Source: Egicoccus sp. AB-alg2
GTDB lineage: Bacteria; Actinomycetota; Nitriliruptoria; Nitriliruptorales; Nitriliruptoraceae
Direction of reading: 5' to 3'
Assembly: GCF_041821065.1 (NCBI RefSeq)
Contig: NZ_JBGUAX010000002.1
Coordinates: forward strand, 372,001 to 436,000
Length of the DNA stretch: 64,000 bases
Below are positions 1 through 7,465 of the stretch, in pieces. Made by a program: the position numbers and the translations under genes. Under the pieces are notes generated by a model. It saw only the letters and a program-made list of their open reading frames with translations. It had not been told where the DNA came from and did no database searches. Numbering within the stretch: the first letter of the stretch is position 1; every line of letters begins with the position of its first letter.

Positions 1-80
1 TCCTCCTCTGGGAGCGTGCGGAGCGCTCGTGCGAGCCTGTGCTTCGGCCGAGGAGCCGCTCGGCCTCGACGGAGGAGGCG

Positions 81-995
81 GTGGTGCGAGCGCAGGAGAC
101 GTCAGGCTCGGATGCGCGGGGCGTCACCACAGCGGCGCGCGACCAGGGGCAGGCGGTCGATCGTGACGGGCGACCGCTCCCGCTCGCGTACACCTTCGCG
201 CTCGCGGCCGTCATCGTCGCCGCGGGGCTCTACGGCCTGTTCGTCGACGGTGCCTACCCCGCCCCGGAGGGCGTGCGGCCCACCCTGCCCGAGACACTGC
301 GGGGGCAGGACGTGGTGAACCTGCTCGCCGCCGTCGCGCTCGTGTGGGGCGGCGTCCGCGCACACGCCGGCAGGCTCGGCGGCCACATCGTCTGGCTCGC
401 CGTTTGCCTCTACGTCCCCTACACCTACCTGATGTACGTCGTCGCGCCCTACAACGATGCGCTGCTGCTGTACATCGCCGGCATCGGCCTGGGGACCTAC
501 GGGCTGGTCGACGGACTGGTACGGCTGGACGCGACCACCGTGGGTCGCGCCTTCGAGAACCTGCCCCGCCGTGGCCTGGCCTGGTTCTTCATCGCGCTCG
601 CCACCCTGTTCGCCGCGCTGTGGCTCTGGGCCATCCTCTCGGTCTGGCCGGGTGGGATCCCCGAGGACCTGTTCGCCTACGACATCCCCAGCATCGTGCA
701 CGTCCTCGATCTCGCGATCGTGCTCCCGCTGCTGGCCATCACCGGGGTGCTGCTGTTGGGGCGCCACACCGTGGCGCCCGTACTCGCGGCGATGCTGCTG
801 GTCAAGACCCTCACCCTCGGCCTGGCGCTGCTGTCGATGAACGCGTTCGTCGCCGCGTCGGGACAGCCGGTCGACCCCGGCGAGCCGATCATCTGGTCGG
901 TCGTGGTCATGGCCAGCGTCGCGTGGCTCGTGCTCTTCGCCCGCCGAATGAGCCAGCCCGATCGGGCGTGGCTCCGGCCGTCGATCTGGTGCTGA
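81..995 (+). CDS. Polytopic membrane protein of unknown family
   Basis: The product is about 304 residues with roughly eight hydrophobic segments separated by short loops, so it is an integral membrane protein. I recognise no family signature or catalytic motif. The frame is open to the left edge of the window, but GTG at 81 follows a GGAGGAGG purine run at 71-78 and is the best start I can see; GTG at 84 and 39 are alternatives. It ends 28 bases before a convergent thioesterase gene. A membrane location is well supported; any function would be a guess. Confidence 0.72.
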   Translation: MVRAQETSGSDARGVTTAARDQGQAVDRDGRPLPLAYTFALAAVIVAAGLYGLFVDGAYPAPEGVRPTLPETLRGQDVVNLLAAVALVWGGVRAHAGRLGGHIVWLAVCLYVPYTYLMYVVAPYNDALLLYIAGIGLGTYGLVDGLVRLDATTVGRAFENLPRRGLAWFFIALATLFAALWLWAILSVWPGGIPEDLFAYDIPSIVHVLDLAIVLPLLAITGVLLLGRHTVAPVLAAMLLVKTLTLGLALLSMNAFVAASGQPVDPGEPIIWSVVVMASVAWLVLFARRMSQPDRAWLRPSIWC

Positions 996-1022
996 CCCGC
1001 CTGACAGGCGCGACGTCGCAGG

Positions 1023-1670
1023 TCAGGAGCGGAAGCGGGTGAGGTCGATCACGACGAAGGTCGCGCGGGCGGTGGCGACCGCGTCGCCCTCGCCGCCGTC
1101 GGGATCGATCACCCGCGCCTCGGCGGAGGTCAGCAGCTTGCGGCCGTCGCGCTGCTCGACGCGCCCCCGGAACCGCAGGCGCTGCCCGATCGGCGTGGGC
1201 GCCAGGTAGCGGACGGTCAGCTCCCCGGTGAAGCCGGGCTCCTGCCGTAGGGTCAGCAGGTAGCCGAGCACGTCGTCGAAGATGGCCGCGACGATGCCCC
1301 CGTGCGAGCGGTCCGGTGCACCCTCGAAGGCGGCGCCGAGCTCCACCTCGGCGACCGCCTCGTCGCCTTCGCGGTGGACCTCGATCGCGATGCCCATCGG
1401 GTTCCACGGCCCGGAGACGAAGCACTCGTCGAAGTGGACGACGGTGCCGCCGTCGGGCACCTCGATGTCGAACATGCGTCGCTTGAGCTCCAGCAGGTCC
1501 CGCTGACGCGGTGGCTGCCGTTCGAGGTCGGCGGCGACCCGGTCCGCGGTCACGGCGACGCGCTCGAGCAGTTCCTCGTCGGCCTCGTGCCCCATCAGCG
1601 CGTGACCGAGGCGCCGCAGCGCCGCGGCGGCGCGCGCCCGGACGTCGGCGTCGGTGTCGGTCTGGGACAC
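1023..1670 (-). CDS. PaaI-like hotdog thioesterase
   Basis: This 215-residue protein has a C-terminal single hotdog domain of the PaaI/DUF4442 acyl-CoA thioesterase type. The segment around SHGGIVAAIFDDVLGYL matches the central helix motif (HGG..a...D) where the catalytic Asp of this superfamily lies, and it is followed by the strand region LTVRYLAPTPIG. The N-terminal 90 residues are helical and charged, longer than in a minimal PaaI protein. GTG at 1670 is preferred because GAGGAG sits five bases upstream. The natural substrate cannot be read from the sequence; hydrolysis of an aromatic or short-chain acyl-CoA is the family expectation. It is a single gene, convergent with the membrane protein to its left. 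Confidence 0.82.
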   Translation of the reverse strand: MSQTDTDADVRARAAAALRRLGHALMGHEADEELLERVAVTADRVAADLERQPPRQRDLLELKRRMFDIEVPDGGTVVHFDECFVSGPWNPMGIAIEVHREGDEAVAEVELGAAFEGAPDRSHGGIVAAIFDDVLGYLLTLRQEPGFTGELTVRYLAPTPIGQRLRFRGRVEQRDGRKLLTSAEARVIDPDGGEGDAVATARATFVVIDLTRFRS

Positions 1671-1703
1671 GGCGGCTCCTCGCAACCTCGGGGCGGACCG
1701 AGA

Positions 1704-3167
1704 CTAGTTGCCGGCCCCGCCGGAGCCGCCGTCGGCGTGGCCGGCCTCTGCGTGACCGGCCTCGTCGTGGGCGGCCCCGTCGTGGGCGGCGGCGCCGGCC
1801 ACCTGCTCCGGCGCGCGCACCTCGATCTCCCCGGCGCGGCGACCCTCGAGGCTGAGCACGGTCAACTGCCACCCGTCGTCGGTCCGCAGACGGTCGCCAC
1901 GCACCAGCAGACGTCCCAGCTGTTCGACGACCGCGCCGGAGATCGTCTCCGCGTCGCCACCGAGCTCCAGGCCCGTCAACCGCTCCAACTCGTCACGGCG
2001 CATGGTCCCCGGCACGACCCACAGCCGCTCGTCGTGGCGTCGGGCGTGCTGTTCGGCGTCGAACTCGTCGGCGATCTCGCCGACCAGCTCCTCGATGACG
2101 TCCTCGAGGGTGAGCATGCCGGCGGTGCCGCCGAACTCGTCCACCACCAGCACCGCGTGGCTGCGCTCGTCGAGCATGTCGCGCAGCAGCTGCTCGAGAT
2201 CCCGGGACTCGGGCACGGCCGGGATCGGCCGCAGCAGGTCGGCGACCGTGAGCGCGACCAGCTCGGCGTCCTCGCGGATGAGCACGTCCTTGACGTGGAC
2301 CAGGCCCACGACGTGGTCGATGTCGTCGTGGTAGACGGGGATGCGGGTGTGGCCGGTCTCGGCCGCCAGGGTGAGCACCTCGGGCAGCGTCGCCGTGTCC
2401 GGCAGGGCCGCGAGGTCGACCCGCGGCGTCATCGCGGCCTCGGCGTCGATCTGTGCCAGGCCGAGCGCGGCATCCATCACCCGGGCGTCCTGCTGGCTGA
2501 TGGTGCCCAGCTGCCGCGACTCGGCCAGCGCCAACGACAACTCGTCGGGGGTGTGCACCAGCTTGTGCTCGTCCACGGGACGGACCTTGACCGCGCGCAC
2601 CAACGCGTTCGCGAGCCCGTTCAGCAGCAGGATCAGCGGTCGCAGCGCGGTCACGAACCAGCCGAAGGGGCGGGCGAGCCGGAGCGCGACCGCTTCGGCC
2701 CGTGCCAGCGCGAGGTTCTTCGGCGCCATCTCGCCGATGACCATGTGCAGGAACACGACGATGGAGAGCGTGATGACGAGCGCGACGGCCGGGATGAGCC
2801 CGCTCGGCAGCGCCGTGACGCCCAGCCAGCGCACCAGCAGCGCCGCGACCGCAGGTTCGGCCACCGCACCCAGCGCCAGCGAACACATCGTGATGCCCAG
2901 CTGCGCCCCGCTGAAGGTGACGGACAGCTCGGTGAGCGCCTTGAGGGCGCGGCCGGCGCGGGCGTCACCGGCCTCGGCGGCCTCCTCGATGCGCGTGCGG
3001 CGGGCTGCCAGCAGCGAGATCTCGGCCGCCACGAACGCGCCGTTGGCGAGCAGCAGCAGCACGCCGAGCAGGATCGCCCACAGGTTGACGGGGCTGTCGG
3101 CGACGGCGGAGACGTCGACGGCCAGCGGCATCGAGGCCGTGGCGAGCGACGCGGCCAGTGGGGTCAT
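1704..3167 (-). CDS. CNNM/CorC-family membrane protein with CBS pair and His-rich tail
   Basis: The 487-residue protein has an N-terminal DUF21 (CNNM) transmembrane domain with the GEMAPKNLALAR motif near residue 155. It is followed by a CBS pair (TGHTRIPVY; HAVLVVDEFGGTAG) and a CorC/HlyC transporter-associated domain. Family members are linked to Mg2+/Co2+ efflux, and the CBS pair binds adenine nucleotides. The extreme C-terminus is unusual: an Ala/Gly/His/Asp-rich tail with four His in short repeats, which could bind metal (inference). Its ATG overlaps the stop of the upstream paralogue as ATGA, so the two are translationally coupled and may form a heteromer. Confidence 0.9.
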   Translation of the reverse strand: MTPLAASLATASMPLAVDVSAVADSPVNLWAILLGVLLLLANGAFVAAEISLLAARRTRIEEAAEAGDARAGRALKALTELSVTFSGAQLGITMCSLALGAVAEPAVAALLVRWLGVTALPSGLIPAVALVITLSIVVFLHMVIGEMAPKNLALARAEAVALRLARPFGWFVTALRPLILLLNGLANALVRAVKVRPVDEHKLVHTPDELSLALAESRQLGTISQQDARVMDAALGLAQIDAEAAMTPRVDLAALPDTATLPEVLTLAAETGHTRIPVYHDDIDHVVGLVHVKDVLIREDAELVALTVADLLRPIPAVPESRDLEQLLRDMLDERSHAVLVVDEFGGTAGMLTLEDVIEELVGEIADEFDAEQHARRHDERLWVVPGTMRRDELERLTGLELGGDAETISGAVVEQLGRLLVRGDRLRTDDGWQLTVLSLEGRRAGEIEVRAPEQVAGAAAHDGAAHDEAGHAEAGHADGGSGGAGN

Positions 3168-4483
3168 CGGGGCACCGCCGCGTCCTCGGGCAGGCGCCGC
3201 AGCGCCAGCTCCGTGATACGCACCGCCTCGACCCGCGTGACGGTCAGCTCCCAGCCGTCGAGCTGGACCCGCTCCCCCGGCTCGGGGATGTGCCCGAGCC
3301 GGTCGAGGACGAACCCGGCGACGGTCTCGTACTCGCCGTCGGGGACCGACACGCCGAACAGCTCGTCCAGCCGCTCGATGCGCAGCGAGCCCTTCACGAG
3401 GTGGCGGCCGGCGCCGACCCGACGCACGTCGTGACCGTTGCGGTCGAACTCGTCCTCGATGTCGCCGACGAGCTGTTCCAGCACGTCCTCGACCGTGACG
3501 ATGCCGGCGGTGCCGCCGTACTCGTCGATGACCAGGGCGAAGGTGCGCTGCTCGCGGCGCAGGTCGGTGATCAGCCGCCGGAGCGGTTCGCTCTCCGGGA
3601 CGGCCAGCACGGGCGCGACGACCCGGGTGACCGGGGTGGTGGCGTGGCCGTCCAACGGCACCGCCAACAGGTCCTTCACGTGCACGGTGCCGAGCACGTC
3701 GTCCTCGTTGCCGGTGTGGACCGGGAAGCGGCTGTGCCCGGTGCGGCGGGCCTGCTGGCGCAGGTCCGCGAGCGTGTCGTCCCCGGACAGCCACACGACG
3801 TCGGGGCGCGGGACCATCACCTCGCCGACCCGGATGTCGCCGAGCCCCACCGCGCGGCGCAGCAGCTCCGTCTGCTCGATGGACAGGCTGCCCTCCGCGC
3901 CCGAGGCCGAGATGATCCGCGCGAGTTCGTCCAGGGAGTGGCCGCCCTCCAGCTCCGAGGGGGTGTCCACGCGGAAGACCCGGCGCGTCACGAACTCGGC
4001 GGCGCGGTCGAAGATCCGGATCACGGGACCGAGCACGATGCCGAAGACGCGTGTGATCGGTGCGACGGCGATCGCCACGCCGAGCGGGCGGGAGATGGCG
4101 AGGTTCTTCGGGAACAGCTCCCCCAGCACCATCTGCGCGATCGTGGACAGAAGGAAGGCCGCGGCCACGGACAGTCCCAGCGCCGCCGACTGCGGGATCC
4201 CGACGGCGTCGAGCAGCGGCCGGATGATCGTGTCGCCGATCGCCTGCTCGGCGACGTAGCCGAGGATCAGCGAGGTGGCGGTGATGCCGAACTGCGCCGA
4301 GGACAGCGCGAACGACAGGTGCGACAGTTCGCGCACCACCGCCCGCGCGCGACGGTCACCCGCCTCGGCCCGCTCCTCCACGATCGGCCGTCGCAGCGAC
4401 ACGAGTGCGAACTCGACGGCGACGAACAGCCCGTTGGCCGCGATCAGCGCGGCGACGAGCAACAGGGCGAGCGCACCGTTCAC
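3164..4483 (-). CDS. CNNM/CorC-family membrane protein with CBS pair (first of coupled pair)
   Basis: This 439-residue protein has the same architecture as its downstream neighbour: a DUF21 domain with three to four membrane segments and the GELFPKNLAISR motif, a CBS pair (TGHSRFPVH; FALVIDEYGGTAG), and a C-terminal CorC_HlyC domain. Translation starts with GTG at 4483. The stop codon overlaps the ATG of the next gene (3164-3167). Tandem CNNM genes of this kind are common in Actinobacteria, and the proteins probably act in divalent-cation homeostasis. Unlike its partner, this one has no His-rich tail. Confidence 0.9.
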   Translation of the reverse strand: MNGALALLLVAALIAANGLFVAVEFALVSLRRPIVEERAEAGDRRARAVVRELSHLSFALSSAQFGITATSLILGYVAEQAIGDTIIRPLLDAVGIPQSAALGLSVAAAFLLSTIAQMVLGELFPKNLAISRPLGVAIAVAPITRVFGIVLGPVIRIFDRAAEFVTRRVFRVDTPSELEGGHSLDELARIISASGAEGSLSIEQTELLRRAVGLGDIRVGEVMVPRPDVVWLSGDDTLADLRQQARRTGHSRFPVHTGNEDDVLGTVHVKDLLAVPLDGHATTPVTRVVAPVLAVPESEPLRRLITDLRREQRTFALVIDEYGGTAGIVTVEDVLEQLVGDIEDEFDRNGHDVRRVGAGRHLVKGSLRIERLDELFGVSVPDGEYETVAGFVLDRLGHIPEPGERVQLDGWELTVTRVEAVRITELALRRLPEDAAVPR

Positions 4484-4558
4484 CGGCAGGCCGCCGGGCG
4501 CGGGTCGAGATGGGTCGCCACGTAGGGGCGGGGATGGCTGGGGTCGTCCACGCCGCTC

Positions 4559-4564
4559 AGGCTA
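4559..4564 (-). promoter_or_regulatory. Candidate -10 for the CNNM operon
   Basis: On the minus strand the hexamer TAGCCT fits the actinobacterial TANNNT -10 pattern. It lies 75 bases upstream of the GTG at 4483, in the 98-base gap after the tetR-like gene. No convincing -35 is visible, so the call rests on the hexamer and its position. Confidence 0.35.
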
Positions 4565-4581
4565 GCGGCCGTGGGCCCCGG

Positions 4582-5139
4582 TCAGTGGTCGACCTGCTCG
4601 AGCAGTCGTCGGGCATGGGCGCGCATGTCGAAGTCGGGGTCGAGCAGCGACGTGATGCCGAGGCCCGTCAGCCCGGCGAGCAGGGTCTCCGCGAGCGCGC
4701 GGGCCTGGGCCTCGGACAGCGAGGGATCCTCGCGCTGCCAGGCGTCGGCGAAGCGCTCGACGCGGCGGCGGTGGCTGCGCAGGGTCCGCGCCCCGATGGC
4801 CTCGTCGGTCAGCCCACGTCCGAGGGCCAACTGCAGATAGATGCGGGCGATCGGCCCCGCGTCGGTGATGAAGGCCACGAAGGCGTCCACCAACTCGTCG
4901 AGCGTGTCGGTGCCCGCGCCGGCCGGGTCCGGGTCGACCGCTTCGATGGCCTCGTGCACCACCTCGAAGATGGCGGCTTCCTTGGAGTCGAACAGGTTGT
5001 AGAAGCTGCCGGCGCCGACCGTGGCCTCGTCGGTGATGGCCTTGAGGGTGACCCCCTCGACACCCAGCTCCGAGACCAGGCGCCGCGTGGCGTCCAGGAT
5101 CCGCTCGCGCGTCTCCAGGCCCACCCGGTAGCGCGCCAC
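4582..5139 (-). CDS. TetR-family transcriptional regulator
   Basis: The product has 185 residues. The N-terminal helix-turn-helix is clear: TRERILDATRRLVSELG, then VTLKAITDEATVGAGSFYNL, the usual TetR recognition helix ending in FYN(L/H)F. The C-terminal part is a variable ligand-binding helical bundle. GTG at 5139 is chosen because GAGGAG lies five bases upstream and the helix-turn-helix follows directly. The gene is divergent from a long acyl-CoA dehydrogenase with a 204-base gap. Local repression of that gene in response to an acyl-CoA or fatty acid is the likely role (inference). Confidence 0.92.
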   Translation of the reverse strand: MARYRVGLETRERILDATRRLVSELGVEGVTLKAITDEATVGAGSFYNLFDSKEAAIFEVVHEAIEAVDPDPAGAGTDTLDELVDAFVAFITDAGPIARIYLQLALGRGLTDEAIGARTLRSHRRRVERFADAWQREDPSLSEAQARALAETLLAGLTGLGITSLLDPDFDMRAHARRLLEQVDH

Positions 5140-5217
5140 CTCGGCTCCTCGCTCGTTGTCGTCGTCGTGTCGGCGTGCGGACCGTACTGCCCCGACGGGC
5201 CGATCCGATCGCCAGAC

Positions 5218-5246
5218 TTGCAGAAGTGGAATGAACACTCCAATAT
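5218..5246 (+). promoter_or_regulatory. Candidate promoter with TetR operator in its spacer
   Basis: A TTGCAG -35 (5218-5223) and a weak CAATAT -10 (5241-5246) are 17 bp apart. The 16-bp imperfect palindrome TGGAATGAACACTCCA (5227-5242) fills the spacer; its arms pair as TGGA.TG..CA.TCCA. Palindromes of this size in the divergent gap between a tetR gene and its neighbour are typical TetR operators, and occupancy here would block RNA polymerase for the acyl-CoA dehydrogenase. The -10 is poor, so the exact promoter is less sure than the palindrome. Confidence 0.5.
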
Positions 5247-5343
5247 GTAGCAGACGCTCCAAGTGAGGCGTCACCTCCCGTGCGACGGGAGGGTGCGCTC
5301 CCCGGCGACGGGGAGTTCTCGGGCACGACAGGGAGGCGGTCCG

Positions 5344-7227
5344 GTGAGCCATTACAAGAGCAACCTGCGCGACATCGAGTTCAACCTCTACGAGGTGCTC
5401 GGCGCGGAGGACTACTTCGGCACCGGCCCGTTCGCGGCCGTGGACGCCGACCAGGCCCGCATGCTGCTCGGTGAGCTCGAGCGCTTCACCCGCGAGTCGA
5501 TCTGGGCCGATTCCTTCGTCCCCGCCGACCGTACGCCGCTCGAGCTGTCGCCCGAGGGCGACATCACGATCCCCGAGGAGCTCGACCAGGCGCTGCGGGC
5601 CTTCTACGAGGCCGGCTGGCACCTGCTGCCGCTGCCGACCCACCTCGGCGGCTTCGGCGCTCCCCCGACGATCCGGTGGGCGGCCTCGGAGCTGCTCGCC
5701 GGTGGACACGCCACGGCGATGCTGTGGCCGATCGGGGCACTGATGGGCGCGATCGTCGACCAGGTCGGCACGGAGGGCCAGAAGGCCCGTTTCGCCCGGC
5801 CCATGATCGAACGCTGCTGGGGCGGCACCATGGTCCTCACCGAGCCCGACGCCGGCTCGGACGTCGGCGCCGGCACCACCCGGGCGGTCAAGGTGGAGGA
5901 CAGCGGCCCCGACGACCTCGGTGCCGTCTACCACCTCGAGGGCATCAAGCGCTTCATCACGTCGGCCGACGCGCAGACCCACGAGAACACCGTCCACCTG
6001 GTGCTGGCCCGTCCCGAGGGCGCCGGCCCCGGCACCAAGGGCCTGTCGCTGTTCATCGTGCCCAAGCGGCACGTGGACGCCGACGGCAATCTCGGTGAGC
6101 GCAACGGTGTCCGGGTGTCCAACATCGAGAAGAAGATGGGCATCAAGGGCTCGGCGACCTGCGAGCTGTCGCTGGGCCAGGACGGGACCCCGTGCGTGGG
6201 CTACCTGGCCGGCGACGTCCACGACGGCATCCGCCAGATGTTCCTCGTCATCGAGTACGCCCGCATGATGGTGGGCACCAAGGCGATGGCGACGCTGTCG
6301 ACCGGCTACCTCAACGCGCTGGCGTACGCCAAGCTCCGCCAGCAAGGTGCCGATCTGACGCTGATGACGGACAAGTCGGCGCCGAAGGTGGAGATCATCA
6401 AGCACCCGGACGTGCGCCGCATGCTGATCGAGCAGAAGGCCCACGCCGAGGGCATGCGCGCCCTGGTCATGTACGCGGGCTGGGTCCAGGACCAGGCCCA
6501 GCTGCACGCCGACGACGCCGAGGAGCACGCCCGCTGGATCGCCCGCGAGGACCTGCTGCTGCCGCTGGTCAAGGGCTACTGCTCGGAGAAGGCCTACGAG
6601 CTGTTGGCGCTGTCGCTGCAGACCTTCGGCGGGTCCGGCTTCACGCAGGACTACCCAATCGAGCAGTACATCCGCGACGCCAAGATCGACACCCTCTACG
6701 AGGGCACGACGGCGATCCAGGCGCTGGATCTGCTGTTCCGCAAGATCGTCCGCGACCAGGGGTCGACGCTGACGTGGCTGGCCGACCAGGTCCGCGAACT
6801 GGTCAAGGGCGGCCGTGACGACGACCCGTTCGCGACCGAGCGCGAGCAGCTCGGCAAGGCGCTCGACGACGCACAACAGCACCTCGGAGTGCTTGTGCAG
6901 CACGCAATGGCGTCGATGGATGAGAGCAAGCGCACGGAGATCTACAAGACCGGCTTGAACACCACCGAGTTCCTGTACTCCCTCGCCGAGGTCGTCATCG
7001 GCTGGTTGCTGCTGCGCCAGGCCGAGGTGGCACAGGACAAGCTCGACGCCGGGGTGGCGGGCGCCCACGGAGGGCCCGCCGCCGACGGCGACACCGACTT
7101 CTACACCGGCAAGGTCGCCTCGGCCCGCTGGTTCCTGCGCACCGTGCCGCCGAAGATCGCGGTGCGCCGGCAGAAGGCCCACGACGAGGACGGCTGGCTG
7201 ATGGAGCTGCCCGAGACCGCATTCTGA
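5344..7227 (+). CDS. Acyl-CoA dehydrogenase, long FadE type
   Basis: The 627-residue flavoprotein catalyses alpha,beta-dehydrogenation of acyl-CoA thioesters. It shows the family signature LTEPDAGSDVGA near residue 165, the flavin/substrate segment MGIKGSATCELS, and the C-terminal motif FGGSGFTQDYPIEQYIRDAK followed by YEGTTAIQALDL. At over 600 residues it belongs to the long class (FadE5-like) with an extra C-terminal helical domain, not the 380-residue class. GTG at 5344 is preferred because GGGAGG lies seven bases upstream. The upstream palindrome and divergent tetR gene suggest substrate-inducible expression. The chain length of its substrate cannot be read here. Confidence 0.93.
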   Translation: MSHYKSNLRDIEFNLYEVLGAEDYFGTGPFAAVDADQARMLLGELERFTRESIWADSFVPADRTPLELSPEGDITIPEELDQALRAFYEAGWHLLPLPTHLGGFGAPPTIRWAASELLAGGHATAMLWPIGALMGAIVDQVGTEGQKARFARPMIERCWGGTMVLTEPDAGSDVGAGTTRAVKVEDSGPDDLGAVYHLEGIKRFITSADAQTHENTVHLVLARPEGAGPGTKGLSLFIVPKRHVDADGNLGERNGVRVSNIEKKMGIKGSATCELSLGQDGTPCVGYLAGDVHDGIRQMFLVIEYARMMVGTKAMATLSTGYLNALAYAKLRQQGADLTLMTDKSAPKVEIIKHPDVRRMLIEQKAHAEGMRALVMYAGWVQDQAQLHADDAEEHARWIAREDLLLPLVKGYCSEKAYELLALSLQTFGGSGFTQDYPIEQYIRDAKIDTLYEGTTAIQALDLLFRKIVRDQGSTLTWLADQVRELVKGGRDDDPFATEREQLGKALDDAQQHLGVLVQHAMASMDESKRTEIYKTGLNTTEFLYSLAEVVIGWLLLRQAEVAQDKLDAGVAGAHGGPAADGDTDFYTGKVASARWFLRTVPPKIAVRRQKAHDEDGWLMELPETAF

Positions 7228-7295
7228 CCCTGCTTGCTGGTGACCCGTCCCTGGGCCGCTCCCGCCCAGGACGCAACACGGGGGCATCAGCAATC

Positions 7296-7331
7296 CGCGG
7301 CCCGTTCCACGCTCCCAGGGAACGGGCCGCG
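7296..7331 (+). terminator. Strong hairpin after acyl-CoA dehydrogenase
   Basis: A perfect 13-bp inverted repeat (7296-7308 with 7319-7331, arm CGCGGCCCGTTCC) surrounds a 10-base loop and is followed by ACCCTTTCC. It lies 69 bases past the stop codon. There is no true U tract, as usual in high-GC genomes, but the stem is strong enough to act as an intrinsic terminator. Confidence 0.7.
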
Positions 7332-7403
7332 ACCCTTTCCGCCCGAGCCGCGCTCCGGCTGGCCCCCCGGTCGCTCTTCGCCGTCCGGTGCGGCGTGATT
7401 CGG

Positions 7404-7409
7404 TACCGT
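7404..7409 (+). promoter_or_regulatory. Candidate -10 for the penicillin-binding protein gene
   Basis: TACCGT fits the TANNNT -10 pattern and sits between the preceding hairpin and the GTG at 7466, giving a leader of about 50 bases. The same hexamer occurs upstream of the peptidase gene at 11542 and the DUF3604 gene at 22999. Confidence 0.35.
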
Positions 7410-7465
7410 CCCCCGTCGCCACCGTCGCGGACCGCCACGGTGCCTCACGAAGGACCTGACGCCCC

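Noticed and set aside
1302-3434. Long plus-strand frame over the CNNM pair
   Set aside because: Low-complexity Arg/Gly/Gln sequence with no motif, opposite two genes with full DUF21-CBS architecture.
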